Below are positions 9,574-19,249 of a DNA stretch of 64,000 nucleotides, piece after piece. Under the pieces are notes generated by a model, which was not told the origin of the DNA, did not search any database, and saw nothing but the letters and a program-made list of their open reading frames with translations. The stretch spans positions 1,364,001 to 1,428,000 of the forward strand of contig NZ_CP090145.1 in NCBI RefSeq assembly GCF_023008245.1. The letters are read 5' to 3'. The position numbers were made by a program, and so were the translations under genes. Each line of letters starts with the position of its first letter. The stretch's first letter is position 1. Source of the stretch: Flavobacterium sediminilitoris. GTDB lineage: Bacteria; Bacteroidota; Bacteroidia; Flavobacteriales; Flavobacteriaceae.

Positions 9574-9900
9574 TTAGTTTTCTCTTCCATAATGTTCACT
9601 CATTATTTCTAGCTCCGTTCTAAAGGCTAGCATTTTATCTGCAAAAAGTTCAAATCCTTCTTGACGTAATCGTGGTGCGTGATTTTTATAATAATCTTCT
9701 AGTTTTGATCTGGAATCGGTGAAATATTGAACAGAGTAAGTTGTGCCGCCCATTTCTTCATCAACTAATACTTTCACCATTCTTGCACTTGTGAAAAGAC
9801 CAGTGGCTAAAACATCGTCAATGTGTTTATTTCTCATCCATTGTAACCATTGATCGTGTACGCTTTTATCAATGTTTATTGTAACGTTATATATTATCAT
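9574..9900 (-). CDS. DUF4286 family protein
   Basis: 108-aa soluble protein with the features of DUF4286: MIIYNVTINIDKSVHDQWLQWM at the N-terminus, HIDDVLATGLF, and a YSVQYFTDSRSKLEDYYKNHAPRLRQEG segment. The small ferredoxin-like fold resembles dimeric alpha/beta-barrel (antibiotic-biosynthesis monooxygenase-type) proteins. No catalytic residues are recognisable. It is on the same strand as rsmA downstream and the TPR gene upstream. Biological role unknown. Confidence 0.8.
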   Translation of the reverse strand: MIIYNVTINIDKSVHDQWLQWMRNKHIDDVLATGLFTSARMVKVLVDEEMGGTTYSVQYFTDSRSKLEDYYKNHAPRLRQEGFELFADKMLAFRTELEIMSEHYGREN

Positions 9901-9954
9901 TTTATGCTTTTATGTTTATTAAAATTGGAAACAAAGGTATTAGAATCTAATGAA

Positions 9955-11733
9955 TTATATAGTGTTATCGCCTCTTAACATTCTAAATTGTTTTCTGGCT
10001 TCGGTAAAATATATACTATCAGAATGTTCAAATACAATTTTTTCATATAAGGGTTTGGCATTTTCTATATCATTAAGTTCTTTTTGATAGATTTCGGCCG
10101 AAAAGTATAAGGCTTCGTCTATATAGATTCCGTCAGCATGATTGTCTAATATCATTTTGTAATAGGTGAGTGCTTTTTGATATTCTTTTTTTCTACTATA
10201 TATGGTGGCTATTTTAAGTAGTGTTTCGTCTTCAATACTGTCGCCTTTGTTTTTTTCTAAAATATTTAAAAATGCTTGTAGTGCTTCTGTTTCTTTGTTT
10301 TGATATAATAACAAATCGGCTTTTGAGAAAGCGGTTAAGGCTACTCTTGTGCTATCTTCATAGGAATTGTCTTGAATTAACAAATAGAGTTCAACAGCAT
10401 CATTTGCAATTAATAAACTAGAAGATTGTTTTAATATTTTTACTTGTTGTAGTGCCCAGTCGAAATCGTTTTTGTAATAATTTGCTTTTGCCATTTTCAT
10501 GCTAGCTTCATGTGCTAAAGCATCATTTTTAACATTGTCTTCTACTTGTGCATAATATAGAATAGCTTGATTGAATTTTTCATCATATACTAGTATATCG
10601 GCAAGTTCTAGTTTTACTTTTGCTTTTTCTCTAGTGCTAAATGAGAGTTCTAATGCTTTGTTTAATAAAGAAATGGCTTCTTCTGTGTTGTTTAAATTGA
10701 AGGCTTCAAAATGTGCTATTAATTTGATTAGATCTAATGAATATGGATTGTAATTGTATTGTTTTAATAAGGTGTCTAATTCTTCTTTAATTTTAGGGTA
10801 ATCTTCTTGTTTTGCTTCTTTGATTTTAATTTTCATTAAAAGGGTGTGAGCAGAAATTTTCCAACTTAAGTCGTTTGTGTTGTCTATTATAAATTGTAGA
10901 ATAGGGATGGCGTCTTCACTCTGATTGTCTTCTACAGCCATGTTTGCCAGTGCAACTATGTTGTCAAAGGTTTCAGGATTTCTTTTGTAAATAGCACGTT
11001 CTTGAATGAAAGCTTTTCCGTATTCTTTTTGTTGCACATATAGCCAGCTTAAAAACTGGTTCCAATATGCATCGGGTGTTTTTTGTGTTCTTAAAAGCAG
11101 GGTCTTTTTTAGATAGCTTAAAAATGTTTCATTTGCTTCGTCTGCGATGAATCGGGTTAAGTAGTTTTGAACAATTGGGGTGTTTTCTTGTTTTTGATAG
11201 GCATAATCTAATAGTTTATCGGCCATTAATTCAATGTTTCCTAATTGTCCTTGTAGTAGTGCTATTTGATAATCGAAGTTAAGATTTGGATCGCCTTTTG
11301 TTCCTGTTTCATAGGCTTTTAATGCCCACTCTAGAAGTGCTTTTTTTTCGAATATATTTCCTATTTGATACGCATAGTTTGGTCTTTCTTCAACGGCTTC
11401 AATGGCTAATTCGTAATTTTTTTTAGCTTTTTCATTTTCATTTTGAAGTTGAAAATTATATCCTAAATCTACATATAATAAAGGTTGGTAGTATTTAGCT
11501 TTTCTAGCTTCTATTGTTTTTTCAGCTTTGTCAAATTGTTTTAATTGTTGGTAGCAATCTGTTATTCTTTGGAAATAAGCATAATTTGAGGGTTGTTTTG
11601 CTGCTATTTGTTCTAGTAGAGTAAGGGCTTTGTCAAACTCTCCTTTTTCATAATAATCAATTGCTAATTGCTCATTTTGTGATGTTGCAATTAGTGAAAT
11701 AAATAATGTTATTAGCAGAAGGTAGTTTTTCAT
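9955..11733 (-). CDS. Exported tetratricopeptide-repeat protein
   Basis: 592 aa. The first 19 residues (MKNYLLLITLFISLIATSQN) form a signal peptide, without a lipobox Cys. The rest is almost all TPR-type helix pairs, e.g. AIDYYEKGEFDKALTLLEQIAAKQPSNYAYFQRI near the N-terminus and KEYQKALTYYKMILDNHADGIYIDEALYFSAEIYQ near the C-terminus, where the repeats resemble outer-membrane-assembly/tol-pal-like TPRs. It is probably a periplasmic scaffold protein. It lies in front of, but is separated from, the DUF4286 gene, and follows serS on the same strand. Confidence 0.85.
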   Translation of the reverse strand: MKNYLLLITLFISLIATSQNEQLAIDYYEKGEFDKALTLLEQIAAKQPSNYAYFQRITDCYQQLKQFDKAEKTIEARKAKYYQPLLYVDLGYNFQLQNENEKAKKNYELAIEAVEERPNYAYQIGNIFEKKALLEWALKAYETGTKGDPNLNFDYQIALLQGQLGNIELMADKLLDYAYQKQENTPIVQNYLTRFIADEANETFLSYLKKTLLLRTQKTPDAYWNQFLSWLYVQQKEYGKAFIQERAIYKRNPETFDNIVALANMAVEDNQSEDAIPILQFIIDNTNDLSWKISAHTLLMKIKIKEAKQEDYPKIKEELDTLLKQYNYNPYSLDLIKLIAHFEAFNLNNTEEAISLLNKALELSFSTREKAKVKLELADILVYDEKFNQAILYYAQVEDNVKNDALAHEASMKMAKANYYKNDFDWALQQVKILKQSSSLLIANDAVELYLLIQDNSYEDSTRVALTAFSKADLLLYQNKETEALQAFLNILEKNKGDSIEDETLLKIATIYSRKKEYQKALTYYKMILDNHADGIYIDEALYFSAEIYQKELNDIENAKPLYEKIVFEHSDSIYFTEARKQFRMLRGDNTI

Positions 11734-11814
11734 TTTTCTTTAGAAAACAAATAATGTACTAAAGTAACACATTTTTGTGTCAAATTAGTACATTATTTTA
11801 GTAAGATTAACGTT

Positions 11815-13086
11815 TTAGTTTATAATATCAAACCCTGTATATTTTCTTAATACTTCTGGAATAACGATTCCTTCTGGTGTTTGATAGTTTTCAATTATAC
11901 CTGCTAAAACTCTAGGCAATGCTAATGAGCTTCCGTTTAAAGTGTGTGCTAAATGATTTTTGCCTTCTTTGTCTTTAAAACGTAATTTTAATCGATTTGA
12001 TTGAAATGTTTCAAAGTTAGAGACAGATGATATTTCTAACCAGCGATCTTGTGCTGTTGAGAATACTTCGAAATCATAGGTTAATGCTGCTGCAAATCCC
12101 ATATCTCCACCACATAATCTTAAAATACGATATGGTAATTTAAGTTCGCGTAAAATTTCTTTTACATGTTCTACCATTCCGTCTAATGCTGTGTATGAAT
12201 TATCAGGATGTTCAACACGAACAATTTCTACTTTATCAAATTGGTGTAATCGATTTAATCCTCTTACATGTGAACCATAAGAGCCTGCTTCTCTACGGAA
12301 ACAGGGTGTGTAGGCTGTGCAAAGTATTGGTAATTCGTTTTCTGTTACTAAGACATCTCTAAATAGGTTAGTAACAGGGACTTCTGCTGTAGGAATTAAA
12401 TATAGATTATCTTCTGTTGCATGATACATTTGTCCTTCTTTGTCGGGCAATTGACCTGTTCCATAACCTGAAGCTTCGTTTACCAAATGAGGTACTTGAA
12501 ATTCTTGATAACCGGCATCGGTATTCTTGTCTAAAAAGTAAGTGATTAAAGCACGTTGTAATTTAGCACCTTTTCCTTTGTAAACAGGGAAACCGGCTCC
12601 TGTAATTTTTGCTCCTAAATCAAAATCAATAATGTCGTATTTTTTTACTAATTCCCAATGAGGCAATGCACCTTGGTGTAGTTTTGGTATTTCACCTTCT
12701 TCAAATATGTTTATATTTTCTTCGGGTGTTTTTCCTACTGGAACAATTTCTGCGGGAATATTTGGTAGTTTATATAACTCATCTTGTAATTGAGTAGCTA
12801 CTGTATTTAAAGTTTCTGTTAGCTCTTTTGTTTGTTCTTTAAACTGAGCTGTTTTTTCTTTTAAAATTTCAGCTTTTGCTTTTTCACCATTCTTCATTAG
12901 GGCTCCTATGTCTTTAGATACTTTGTTGGATTCCGCAAGAATGTTGTCTAGTTCTACTTGTGTAGCTCTTCTTTTTTCATCTAATTCTACAACTAGTTCT
13001 ACCAAGTCTTTAGCATCTATGTTTCTTTTTGCTAATCTCTTGATAACGTCTTCCTTGTTTTCTCTAATGTAAGTTACCTGTAACAT
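11815..13086 (-). CDS. serS: Seryl-tRNA synthetase
   Basis: 423 aa, normal length. It charges tRNA-Ser with serine. The N-terminal ~100 residues form the long antiparallel coiled coil that contacts the tRNA variable arm. The class II core follows: motif 2 with PCFRREAGSYG, TAEVPVTNLFRD for serine/ATP, and motif 3 NGSSLALPRVLAGIIENYQ. A TAGATTTG box on the minus strand at 13109-13116 lies about 25 bp before the ATG and is a probable -7 promoter element. The gene marks the end of the core genome on this side of the CRISPR region. Confidence 0.97.
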   Translation of the reverse strand: MLQVTYIRENKEDVIKRLAKRNIDAKDLVELVVELDEKRRATQVELDNILAESNKVSKDIGALMKNGEKAKAEILKEKTAQFKEQTKELTETLNTVATQLQDELYKLPNIPAEIVPVGKTPEENINIFEEGEIPKLHQGALPHWELVKKYDIIDFDLGAKITGAGFPVYKGKGAKLQRALITYFLDKNTDAGYQEFQVPHLVNEASGYGTGQLPDKEGQMYHATEDNLYLIPTAEVPVTNLFRDVLVTENELPILCTAYTPCFRREAGSYGSHVRGLNRLHQFDKVEIVRVEHPDNSYTALDGMVEHVKEILRELKLPYRILRLCGGDMGFAAALTYDFEVFSTAQDRWLEISSVSNFETFQSNRLKLRFKDKEGKNHLAHTLNGSSLALPRVLAGIIENYQTPEGIVIPEVLRKYTGFDIIN

Positions 13087-13336
13087 AATTTTTTAAATTT
13101 TAAAAAAGCAAATCTAATGAATTTGATATTACTTTTTAGGACTATGAGGATTAAAAAATGAAAAAATAAATGAAAAAGCGTTAAAACTATTTTATCTATG
13201 GTTACATTTTTCTTTCTACTCTTGTTTTTTTACTAAAAACCGCAAAAGAAAATAAGTCATGGGGTACTACAACTACGACTTTGATAAGGGGTATATACGG
13301 GGTTGATAGGGAGTATATAGGGAGTATCACCGTCTT

Positions 13337-13422
13337 TGACTCATTCTAAAATAACTATACAGGTTATTAAATTAATCCTAATATAGCTATACAACGATTC
13401 TTCGTTTGTTTAATACAATTTG
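13337..13422 (+). repeat. Direct repeat, copy 1
   Basis: About 86 bp nearly identical to 13637-13722. The shared core runs from GACTC through CTAAAATAA, ATTAATCCTAATATAGC and TTCGTTTG to TTAATACAATTTG, with a few substitutions. The two copies begin exactly 300 bp apart. Confidence 0.85.
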
Positions 13423-13480
13423 ATTTGTAGTTTTTATAGTAAAAAGTGACAAGTAATTAGTGAATGGTTGCTTTATTTAT

Positions 13481-13517
13481 ACAAAACCCTGCAAATAATT
13501 TATTTGCAGGGTTTTGT
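13481..13517. terminator. Perfect 17-bp inverted repeat, possible terminator
   Basis: Arms 13481-13497 and 13501-13517 are perfectly complementary with a 3-nt centre. The stem has a GC-containing middle (CCCTGCAAATA). There is no clean T run on either side and no gene ends nearby, so a terminator role is only possible; it may be the end of a lost gene. Confidence 0.45.
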
Positions 13518-13636
13518 GATTTTAATGTTGCTAAGATTATTTTCTTTTTACAAACTACTTTCATACTGTTTCTATACACTATCCTCCCTTTATCCTAACC
13601 TTTAAGTAACCTTTAATATGGAGTAGTAGGTTTTGT

Positions 13637-13722
13637 TGACTCGTCCTAAAATAATTATACAGTTTATTAAATTAATCCTAATATAGCTATACAGCGATTC
13701 TTCGTTTGGTTAATACAATTTG
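13637..13722 (+). repeat. Direct repeat, copy 2
   Basis: Second copy of the repeat at 13337-13422, differing at several positions. It is preceded and followed by related CTATCCTAACCTTT-containing sequence, so the duplicated unit was probably longer and has diverged. Confidence 0.85.
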
Positions 13723-13927
13723 TTGTCTTTTTAAATACTATTACTCTTCCATACTATTTGCTCCCTCTATCCTAACCTTTGATATGAAGTATCACCCTTG
13801 TAAAGACCCTCAAATTACAAAAGTAAAAACAACACGAAATTCTTGAATTTTGTGTACTACTTTAAAAAAAAGGATGCTTTATTGTGTTATTTTAATTTCG
13901 TGAAAAGTATATAAAAATTAAAAGAGT

Positions 13928-13974
13928 ACGTATTTATACGTATAAAAATCATTGGGAAATACGTATAAATACGT
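13928..13974. repeat. 16-bp perfect inverted repeat of ACGTAT-type arms
   Basis: Arms 13928-13943 (ACGTATTTATACGTAT) and 13959-13974 are perfect inverse complements, separated by 15 bp. Each arm is itself nearly palindromic, so the site contains four ACGTA half-sites. This looks like a double operator for a dimeric repressor, but no regulator gene is adjacent. Confidence 0.6.
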
Positions 13975-14035
13975 ATTGACTGGCTGTCTGTTTGTTCTTA
14001 TTTTTATTGCAGCGAAATTTGAGTTTGTGAAGTAT

Positions 14036-14135
14036 AAAAAAAGCCCCGTATTGGAAGACGAGGCAGCTTAAATGTTTTCACAACGGAATAATCCTTATTG
14101 TGAATTGCTTCAAAATTGTACTGCAATATACAATA
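14036..14135 (-). ncRNA. tracrRNA of the type II-C CRISPR system
   Basis: On the minus strand, 14120-14097 is an anti-repeat that pairs with the first 25 nt of the repeat (as read on the minus strand) with one bulged U and one G-U pair. It is followed directly by AATAAGGATTATTCCGTT, the equivalent of the nexus AATAAGG...CCGTT in Cas9 tracrRNAs, and then by a terminator stem (14043-14049 with 14058-14064) and a run of seven Ts ending at about 14036. The 5' end is not defined by sequence; a TAAATTTA box with an upstream TTTTG near 14190-14225 could place it around 14185. Divergent from cas9. Confidence 0.88.
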
Positions 14136-14235
14136 AATAAATTAATGATGTATTACGGTTTTCCGTAAGGATAATAATTTTCTTTTGATTAAATTTAGAA
14201 ATTGATATAAAAATACTGACAAAACCATTGTAGAA

Positions 14236-17200
14236 ATGAAAAAAATATTAGGACTGGATTTAGGAACAAATAGCATTGGATGGGCGTTGATTGAAGTTGA
14301 CCACGAAAATAAAATAGTTAAAATATTAGGATTAGGCTCTCGTATTTTGACAATGGATGCGGCAGAAATTGCTAAGTTTGAAAGTGGTGCTAAAATAGAA
14401 AGTTCTGCTGCTAAAAGAACTACTCAACGTTCTCCAAGAAAACTCAATGAAAGATATTTACTAAGAAGAGACAGGCTTCATTGCGTTTTAAATTTATTGA
14501 ATTCTCTTCCCGAGCATTATAAATTATCTATTGAATTTGAAAATGAAAAAGGAAAACGCAGCGGAAAGTTTAAGAAAGGTACGGAAGAGAAATTAGCTTA
14601 CTACAAAGATGATAATGGAAAGTTCCAGTTCCTTTTTAAAGATGCTTACCATCAAATGGAAAGTGAATTTAGGAAGAAATATCCAGAAATGTTTTATCTT
14701 AAAAGAAATGGCAACCAAACCAAAATCCCTTATGACTGGACATTATACTATTTAAGACATAAAGCAGTTACCGACATAAATTTTGAACTTACTAAAGAAC
14801 AATTGGCTTGGATTACTTTAAGCTTTAATCAAAAAAGAGGCTATGAAAAAGTAATTGGTCAAGATGAAAAAATACAAAAAGAAGGAGAATTAACGGATGC
14901 TTTTGTTGGGAAAGTAAAAAGTGTCAAAAAGATTGAGGATGAAGATATTTATGAAATTGTTTTGGTTGATAATAATAATGATGCAATAAAACTTTTCAAA
15001 TACAATGAAGAAACTAAAATACAAATTACTGAAATTGGGGATTTAAAGGAGGTTGAAATTGTTTCAAAGTATGATGAAGAAGGCACAATTAACACAAAGA
15101 AAACAGAATATATCATTAATGAAGTTCGTGAATTTTCAATAATCGATGTTAGAAACTCGGGACGAAAAATAAAAGAAAATTTCGTCTTTGAAATTGAACT
15201 GGAAACAGGTTGGATAAAAGAACAGCAAAGCAAATTTACTCCAAAGTGGAAAGATACCAAACGTGATTTTATCATTAAAACCAAATATGATGAAAATGGA
15301 ATCAGGATTCCAAAAGGTGCAGATAAAGGCAGAAACATTAATATTCCGAAAGAAGAAGATTGGACTTTGATGAAATTAAAAACAGAAACATCGCTTACTT
15401 CTTTTAATACAAAAAACAATACCAAAGGAGTTGCTTCATTTGTGTATTATACCCTTTTACAAAATCCAAAACAGAAAATCAAAGCCGATTTAATTACGGT
15501 TATTGAAAGAGATTATTACAGAGAAGAGTTGGATGTTATCTACAAAAATCAGGAACAATTTCATCCTGAGTTAAAAAATAGAAATTTGTATGAGCAAGCT
15601 ATTCAACTCTTATATCCTAATAATACTAATCATCAAAAAATAATTAAAGAGTTAGATTTTAATTATCTTTTAAAAGAAGATATTTTACTTTATCAAAGAG
15701 ATTTAAAATCAAAGAAATCTTTGATTGCTGATTGTGTTTACGAGAAAGAAAATTTTGAACGTACGGATGAGAAAACTGGCAAGACATATAAAAATTCACT
15801 TAAAGCAATACATAAAGCTAACCCTCTTTATCAGGAATTCAGACTTTGGCAGTTTATAAAAAGACTTAAAATCATTAAGAGAGAAGATATTGTTAACGAA
15901 CAAATTAAAATCAATCTTGATGTTAGTTCTCAATTATTGACAAGTGAACTAAAAGAAGAGTTGTATTCTTTTTTGAATGATAAGGAAAACGTAACAGAAA
16001 AAGATATTCTCGGATTTCTAAATAAAAAACACAAAGATTTAGATATTAAAGTTGAAAACTATAAATGGAATTTCACATCTGAAAAAGAACCTTGCAACTC
16101 AACTAGATATAATTTTATTTTAAGAACAAAACGAATTAAAGGGTTCGATTACAGAACATTTTTAACATCAGAAAATGAATATAGTCTTTGGCATTTCTTT
16201 TACTCTGTAAAGAAAAAGGATGAATTCAATAAAGGTTTATTCAACATCATTGGCAGGTTATTAGAAAAATCAGGGTTGTCAAAAGAATTTCATGCAGAGT
16301 TGGTAAAGAATTTTAGTTCTTTCGGTGGTTATACTAACGATTACGGAACCTATTCCGAGAAGGCAATAAAAAAAATGCTACCTTTTTTAAGACTAGGAAA
16401 ATATTGGAATGGAAAAGATATTGAGACTATTTTATCAAAAATAAATCAAGAGGTAAAACAAAAAGTTTTAGATAAAGAAGAAATCAATGGAGAACTGAAA
16501 GATTTTCAGGGTCTTTGGGTTTCGAGTGCTTGTTATTTGGTTTATGGTCGATATTCGGAAGTAGGAGAAGTTCAGTTTTGGCAGTCGCCTTATGATATTG
16601 AGAATTATTTGAAAAATGAATTCAGACAACATTCATTAAATAATCCTACTGTAGAAAAGATTTTGGTTGAAACGCTACACGTTGTAAAAGATATATGGAA
16701 ATATTATGGAGAAGAAATTGGAACTGATGAAGAAGGACGAATTGTTTACAATAAATTATTTGACAGAATTCATATTGAATTAGGTCGGGAAATGAAGAAA
16801 AACAATAAACAAAAAGAAAGAGATGATAAGCAAAATAAAGAGAACAGAAAAGCGAATGAACGAATTGTTGAACTTCTTCGAGAATTAAAAACAAATAATT
16901 CTTCACTTCAGGAAAAATCACCTTTTCAACAAGAGAAGTTGAGAATCTTGGAAGAAAGCCTCTTATCGTCAATTGAGTATGACAAGGATAATACAGAGTA
17001 TGAATTGTCTAATGGAAAAATTACCAAGAAGGAAATAAAAGACATAACCACAAAAGAGTTTTCTAAAATTAGCAGAAGTGATTTTGACCGATACAAGCTC
17101 TGGCTTGATCAACGTTACCAATCGCCTTACACAGGAAAATTTATTAAATTATCTGATTTGTTTGATCGAAAAAAGTATGAAATTGAGCATATATTTCCAC

Positions 17201-19245
17201 AAGAGCGTATCACACTAAATGCACTTTACAATAAAGTAATTTGTGAAACGGAAATTAACAAAGAGAAAAAAGCTTCCACTGGATACGGGTTTATTGCTAA
17301 TGCAAAATCAAAAAAAGTGTATTGTTCAGCACACGATGCACATACTGAGGTAATTAGTATTCACGAATATGAAGAATTGGTTAAAAATAATTTTTCTGGA
17401 AAGAAAAGAGAAATTTTATTGAGTAAAGAAATTCCCGAAGAGTTTACCAATAGTCAATTAACCAACAGTCAATACATCTCTAAAATGGCCATGAAACTGT
17501 TGAGCAACATTGTACGTGAAAAAGATGAAGACACTTTCCGCTCGAAAAATGTTTTAGCAACAAACGGAACAATTACTTCAACATTAAAAAGACATTGGCA
17601 ATTAAATGAGGCTTGGAATGAAATAATTTCTCCCCGTTTTAAACGATTAAACCAATTAACCAATTCTAATTTATTTGGAGACTATAGAGAAATAAACGGA
17701 CACAAAGTATTTATCAACACTGTTCCAGAAGAAGCAAACAAAAATTTTGACCCAAAAAGAATAGACCATCGCCATCACGCTTTGGATGCGTTGATAATTG
17801 CATTAACATCGGAAAATCACGTTCAATATCTAAACAATATTTCATCGCAAGAGAAAAATGATGAAGAAAAATTAAAAACAAGAAAAGGGATTAAATTTCA
17901 ATTAACAAATTCCAGAAAAGGATTTAATGATGAAAAAGAATGGTATTTCCTTCCACCTGCTCAAATAAAAACAAAAGATGGTATTGATGAATTTCAGTAT
18001 CAATTTGGCGAAACTAAAAGTAAACTATTTAAAGAAATTGCTCAAAATGCACTAGAAAACACTATTGCAAGTTTCAAACAAAAGAACCGTATCATTCGTC
18101 AGAGATGGAATAAATATTTAAAACCAGTAGATGGTAAAATGAAAATTGAAATACAAGAAGGATTAAAAGAAGTTGTTAATTATAATGTTAGAAAACGACT
18201 TCATGAAGATACTTTCTATGGAAAAGTAAAATTGCAGAATAAGGTTATATCAATTAGTCTGGAAAAAGCATTAAATGAAAAATTTGATTTGGTTGATGTT
18301 GAATTATCAAAGAAAATTGAAAATTTAAAACAGCGTAATGGTAAGTCTTTCAAAGAAATTATTGAAGAATTAGAAAGTAAATATCCGACCGTAAATGCCT
18401 ACGAAAAATTTGTAGCTACACGTTTCGGGAATGCATTGGAATCATTTGCATCAATACCATCTGATAAAATAATAAAAGCTATTCAATCCATTACAGATAC
18501 AGGCATTCAACGAATTTTACAGAATCATCTTGAAAATTACAAAGAAATTATAGATGGCAAAACAAAATTTGATACTGAAAATGCTTTTTCTTCTGATGGA
18601 GTGAAAGAATTGAACAGAAACATTATTAAATTAAACAACGGAAAATTTCATCATCCTATATATAAGGTAAGAACAAGTGATGCGATGGGAACTAAATTTT
18701 CAGTTTCGGAAGAAGGGCAAAAAAACACCAAGTATGTTGTTACTGCTGCTGGAAGTAATGCATTCTGCGGATTCTATCAAAAAGGAACAGATAGAAAATT
18801 CTACATTCCAACTTTGCGAGAATCTGTTGAAAGTTTAAAACAAGGTTTTGAGCCTTGTCCAGCAATACATCCAGAAGATTCTGAATTTAAATTAAATTTT
18901 GTTTTAAATCCAAGTGATTTAGTATATGTTCCTACAGAAGAAGAAAATGAAAATACAAGTTTGGTTGATTTTTCAAAAATGAAAAAAGAACAAATGAATA
19001 GGGTTTATAAGTTTACTGATGGGAGTGGTACCACCATGAATTTTGTGCCTATTAATGTTGCAAGTTTATTATTTAATATGTCAAATAAAGAACAAGAAAA
19101 AGCAGAAATTAAGCTATCAATCCAAAATGAATTAGGATTGGGTAGTCCACAATCTAAAAATCAAAATTCGCTTGATGGCACTCAGATTAAATCTGTTTGT
19201 TGGAAGTTGAAAGTGGATAGATTAGGTAATATTTCAAAAGCTTAA
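14236..19245 (+). CDS. cas9: CRISPR-associated endonuclease Cas9, subtype II-C
   Basis: 1669 aa, an RNA-guided DNA endonuclease. RuvC-I is at the N-terminus (LGLDLGTNSIGWAL, catalytic Asp8), followed by an Arg-rich bridge helix (KRTTQRSPRKLNERY). RuvC-II is IHIELGREM (Glu848), the HNH nuclease is YEIEHIFPQ (His985) with Asn999, and RuvC-III is DHRHHALDAL (His1181, Asp1184). All catalytic residues are present, so the enzyme looks intact. It is longer than most II-C proteins; residues about 210-370 look like an added beta-rich insertion in the recognition lobe. cas1 follows after 4 bp. The lack of csn2 or cas4 supports II-C. Confidence 0.97.
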   Translation: MKKILGLDLGTNSIGWALIEVDHENKIVKILGLGSRILTMDAAEIAKFESGAKIESSAAKRTTQRSPRKLNERYLLRRDRLHCVLNLLNSLPEHYKLSIEFENEKGKRSGKFKKGTEEKLAYYKDDNGKFQFLFKDAYHQMESEFRKKYPEMFYLKRNGNQTKIPYDWTLYYLRHKAVTDINFELTKEQLAWITLSFNQKRGYEKVIGQDEKIQKEGELTDAFVGKVKSVKKIEDEDIYEIVLVDNNNDAIKLFKYNEETKIQITEIGDLKEVEIVSKYDEEGTINTKKTEYIINEVREFSIIDVRNSGRKIKENFVFEIELETGWIKEQQSKFTPKWKDTKRDFIIKTKYDENGIRIPKGADKGRNINIPKEEDWTLMKLKTETSLTSFNTKNNTKGVASFVYYTLLQNPKQKIKADLITVIERDYYREELDVIYKNQEQFHPELKNRNLYEQAIQLLYPNNTNHQKIIKELDFNYLLKEDILLYQRDLKSKKSLIADCVYEKENFERTDEKTGKTYKNSLKAIHKANPLYQEFRLWQFIKRLKIIKREDIVNEQIKINLDVSSQLLTSELKEELYSFLNDKENVTEKDILGFLNKKHKDLDIKVENYKWNFTSEKEPCNSTRYNFILRTKRIKGFDYRTFLTSENEYSLWHFFYSVKKKDEFNKGLFNIIGRLLEKSGLSKEFHAELVKNFSSFGGYTNDYGTYSEKAIKKMLPFLRLGKYWNGKDIETILSKINQEVKQKVLDKEEINGELKDFQGLWVSSACYLVYGRYSEVGEVQFWQSPYDIENYLKNEFRQHSLNNPTVEKILVETLHVVKDIWKYYGEEIGTDEEGRIVYNKLFDRIHIELGREMKKNNKQKERDDKQNKENRKANERIVELLRELKTNNSSLQEKSPFQQEKLRILEESLLSSIEYDKDNTEYELSNGKITKKEIKDITTKEFSKISRSDFDRYKLWLDQRYQSPYTGKFIKLSDLFDRKKYEIEHIFPQERITLNALYNKVICETEINKEKKASTGYGFIANAKSKKVYCSAHDAHTEVISIHEYEELVKNNFSGKKREILLSKEIPEEFTNSQLTNSQYISKMAMKLLSNIVREKDEDTFRSKNVLATNGTITSTLKRHWQLNEAWNEIISPRFKRLNQLTNSNLFGDYREINGHKVFINTVPEEANKNFDPKRIDHRHHALDALIIALTSENHVQYLNNISSQEKNDEEKLKTRKGIKFQLTNSRKGFNDEKEWYFLPPAQIKTKDGIDEFQYQFGETKSKLFKEIAQNALENTIASFKQKNRIIRQRWNKYLKPVDGKMKIEIQEGLKEVVNYNVRKRLHEDTFYGKVKLQNKVISISLEKALNEKFDLVDVELSKKIENLKQRNGKSFKEIIEELESKYPTVNAYEKFVATRFGNALESFASIPSDKIIKAIQSITDTGIQRILQNHLENYKEIIDGKTKFDTENAFSSDGVKELNRNIIKLNNGKFHHPIYKVRTSDAMGTKFSVSEEGQKNTKYVVTAAGSNAFCGFYQKGTDRKFYIPTLRESVESLKQGFEPCPAIHPEDSEFKLNFVLNPSDLVYVPTEEENENTSLVDFSKMKKEQMNRVYKFTDGSGTTMNFVPINVASLLFNMSNKEQEKAEIKLSIQNELGLGSPQSKNQNSLDGTQIKSVCWKLKVDRLGNISKA

Positions 19246-19249
19246 TGCA

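Larger units (their letters stand above)
13087..14033. other. Non-coding spacer between serS and the CRISPR locus, with diverged direct repeats
   Basis: No convincing reading frame is present on either strand. The stretch contains two ~86-bp direct repeat copies 300 bp apart (13337-13422 and 13637-13722), a related pyrimidine-rich CTATCCTAACCTTT motif near 13590 and 13775, a 17-bp perfect inverted repeat at 13481-13517 and a 16-bp perfect inverted repeat at 13928-13974. It could be decayed mobile or integration DNA at the left border of the acquired region. Confidence 0.6.

Noticed and set aside
14097-14190. tracrRNA on the plus strand, using the TTACGG/CCGTAA hairpin at 14153-14168 as terminator
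   Set aside because: The nexus-like segment and a T-run terminator exist only on the minus strand; the plus-strand hairpin lacks a T run of the usual form.
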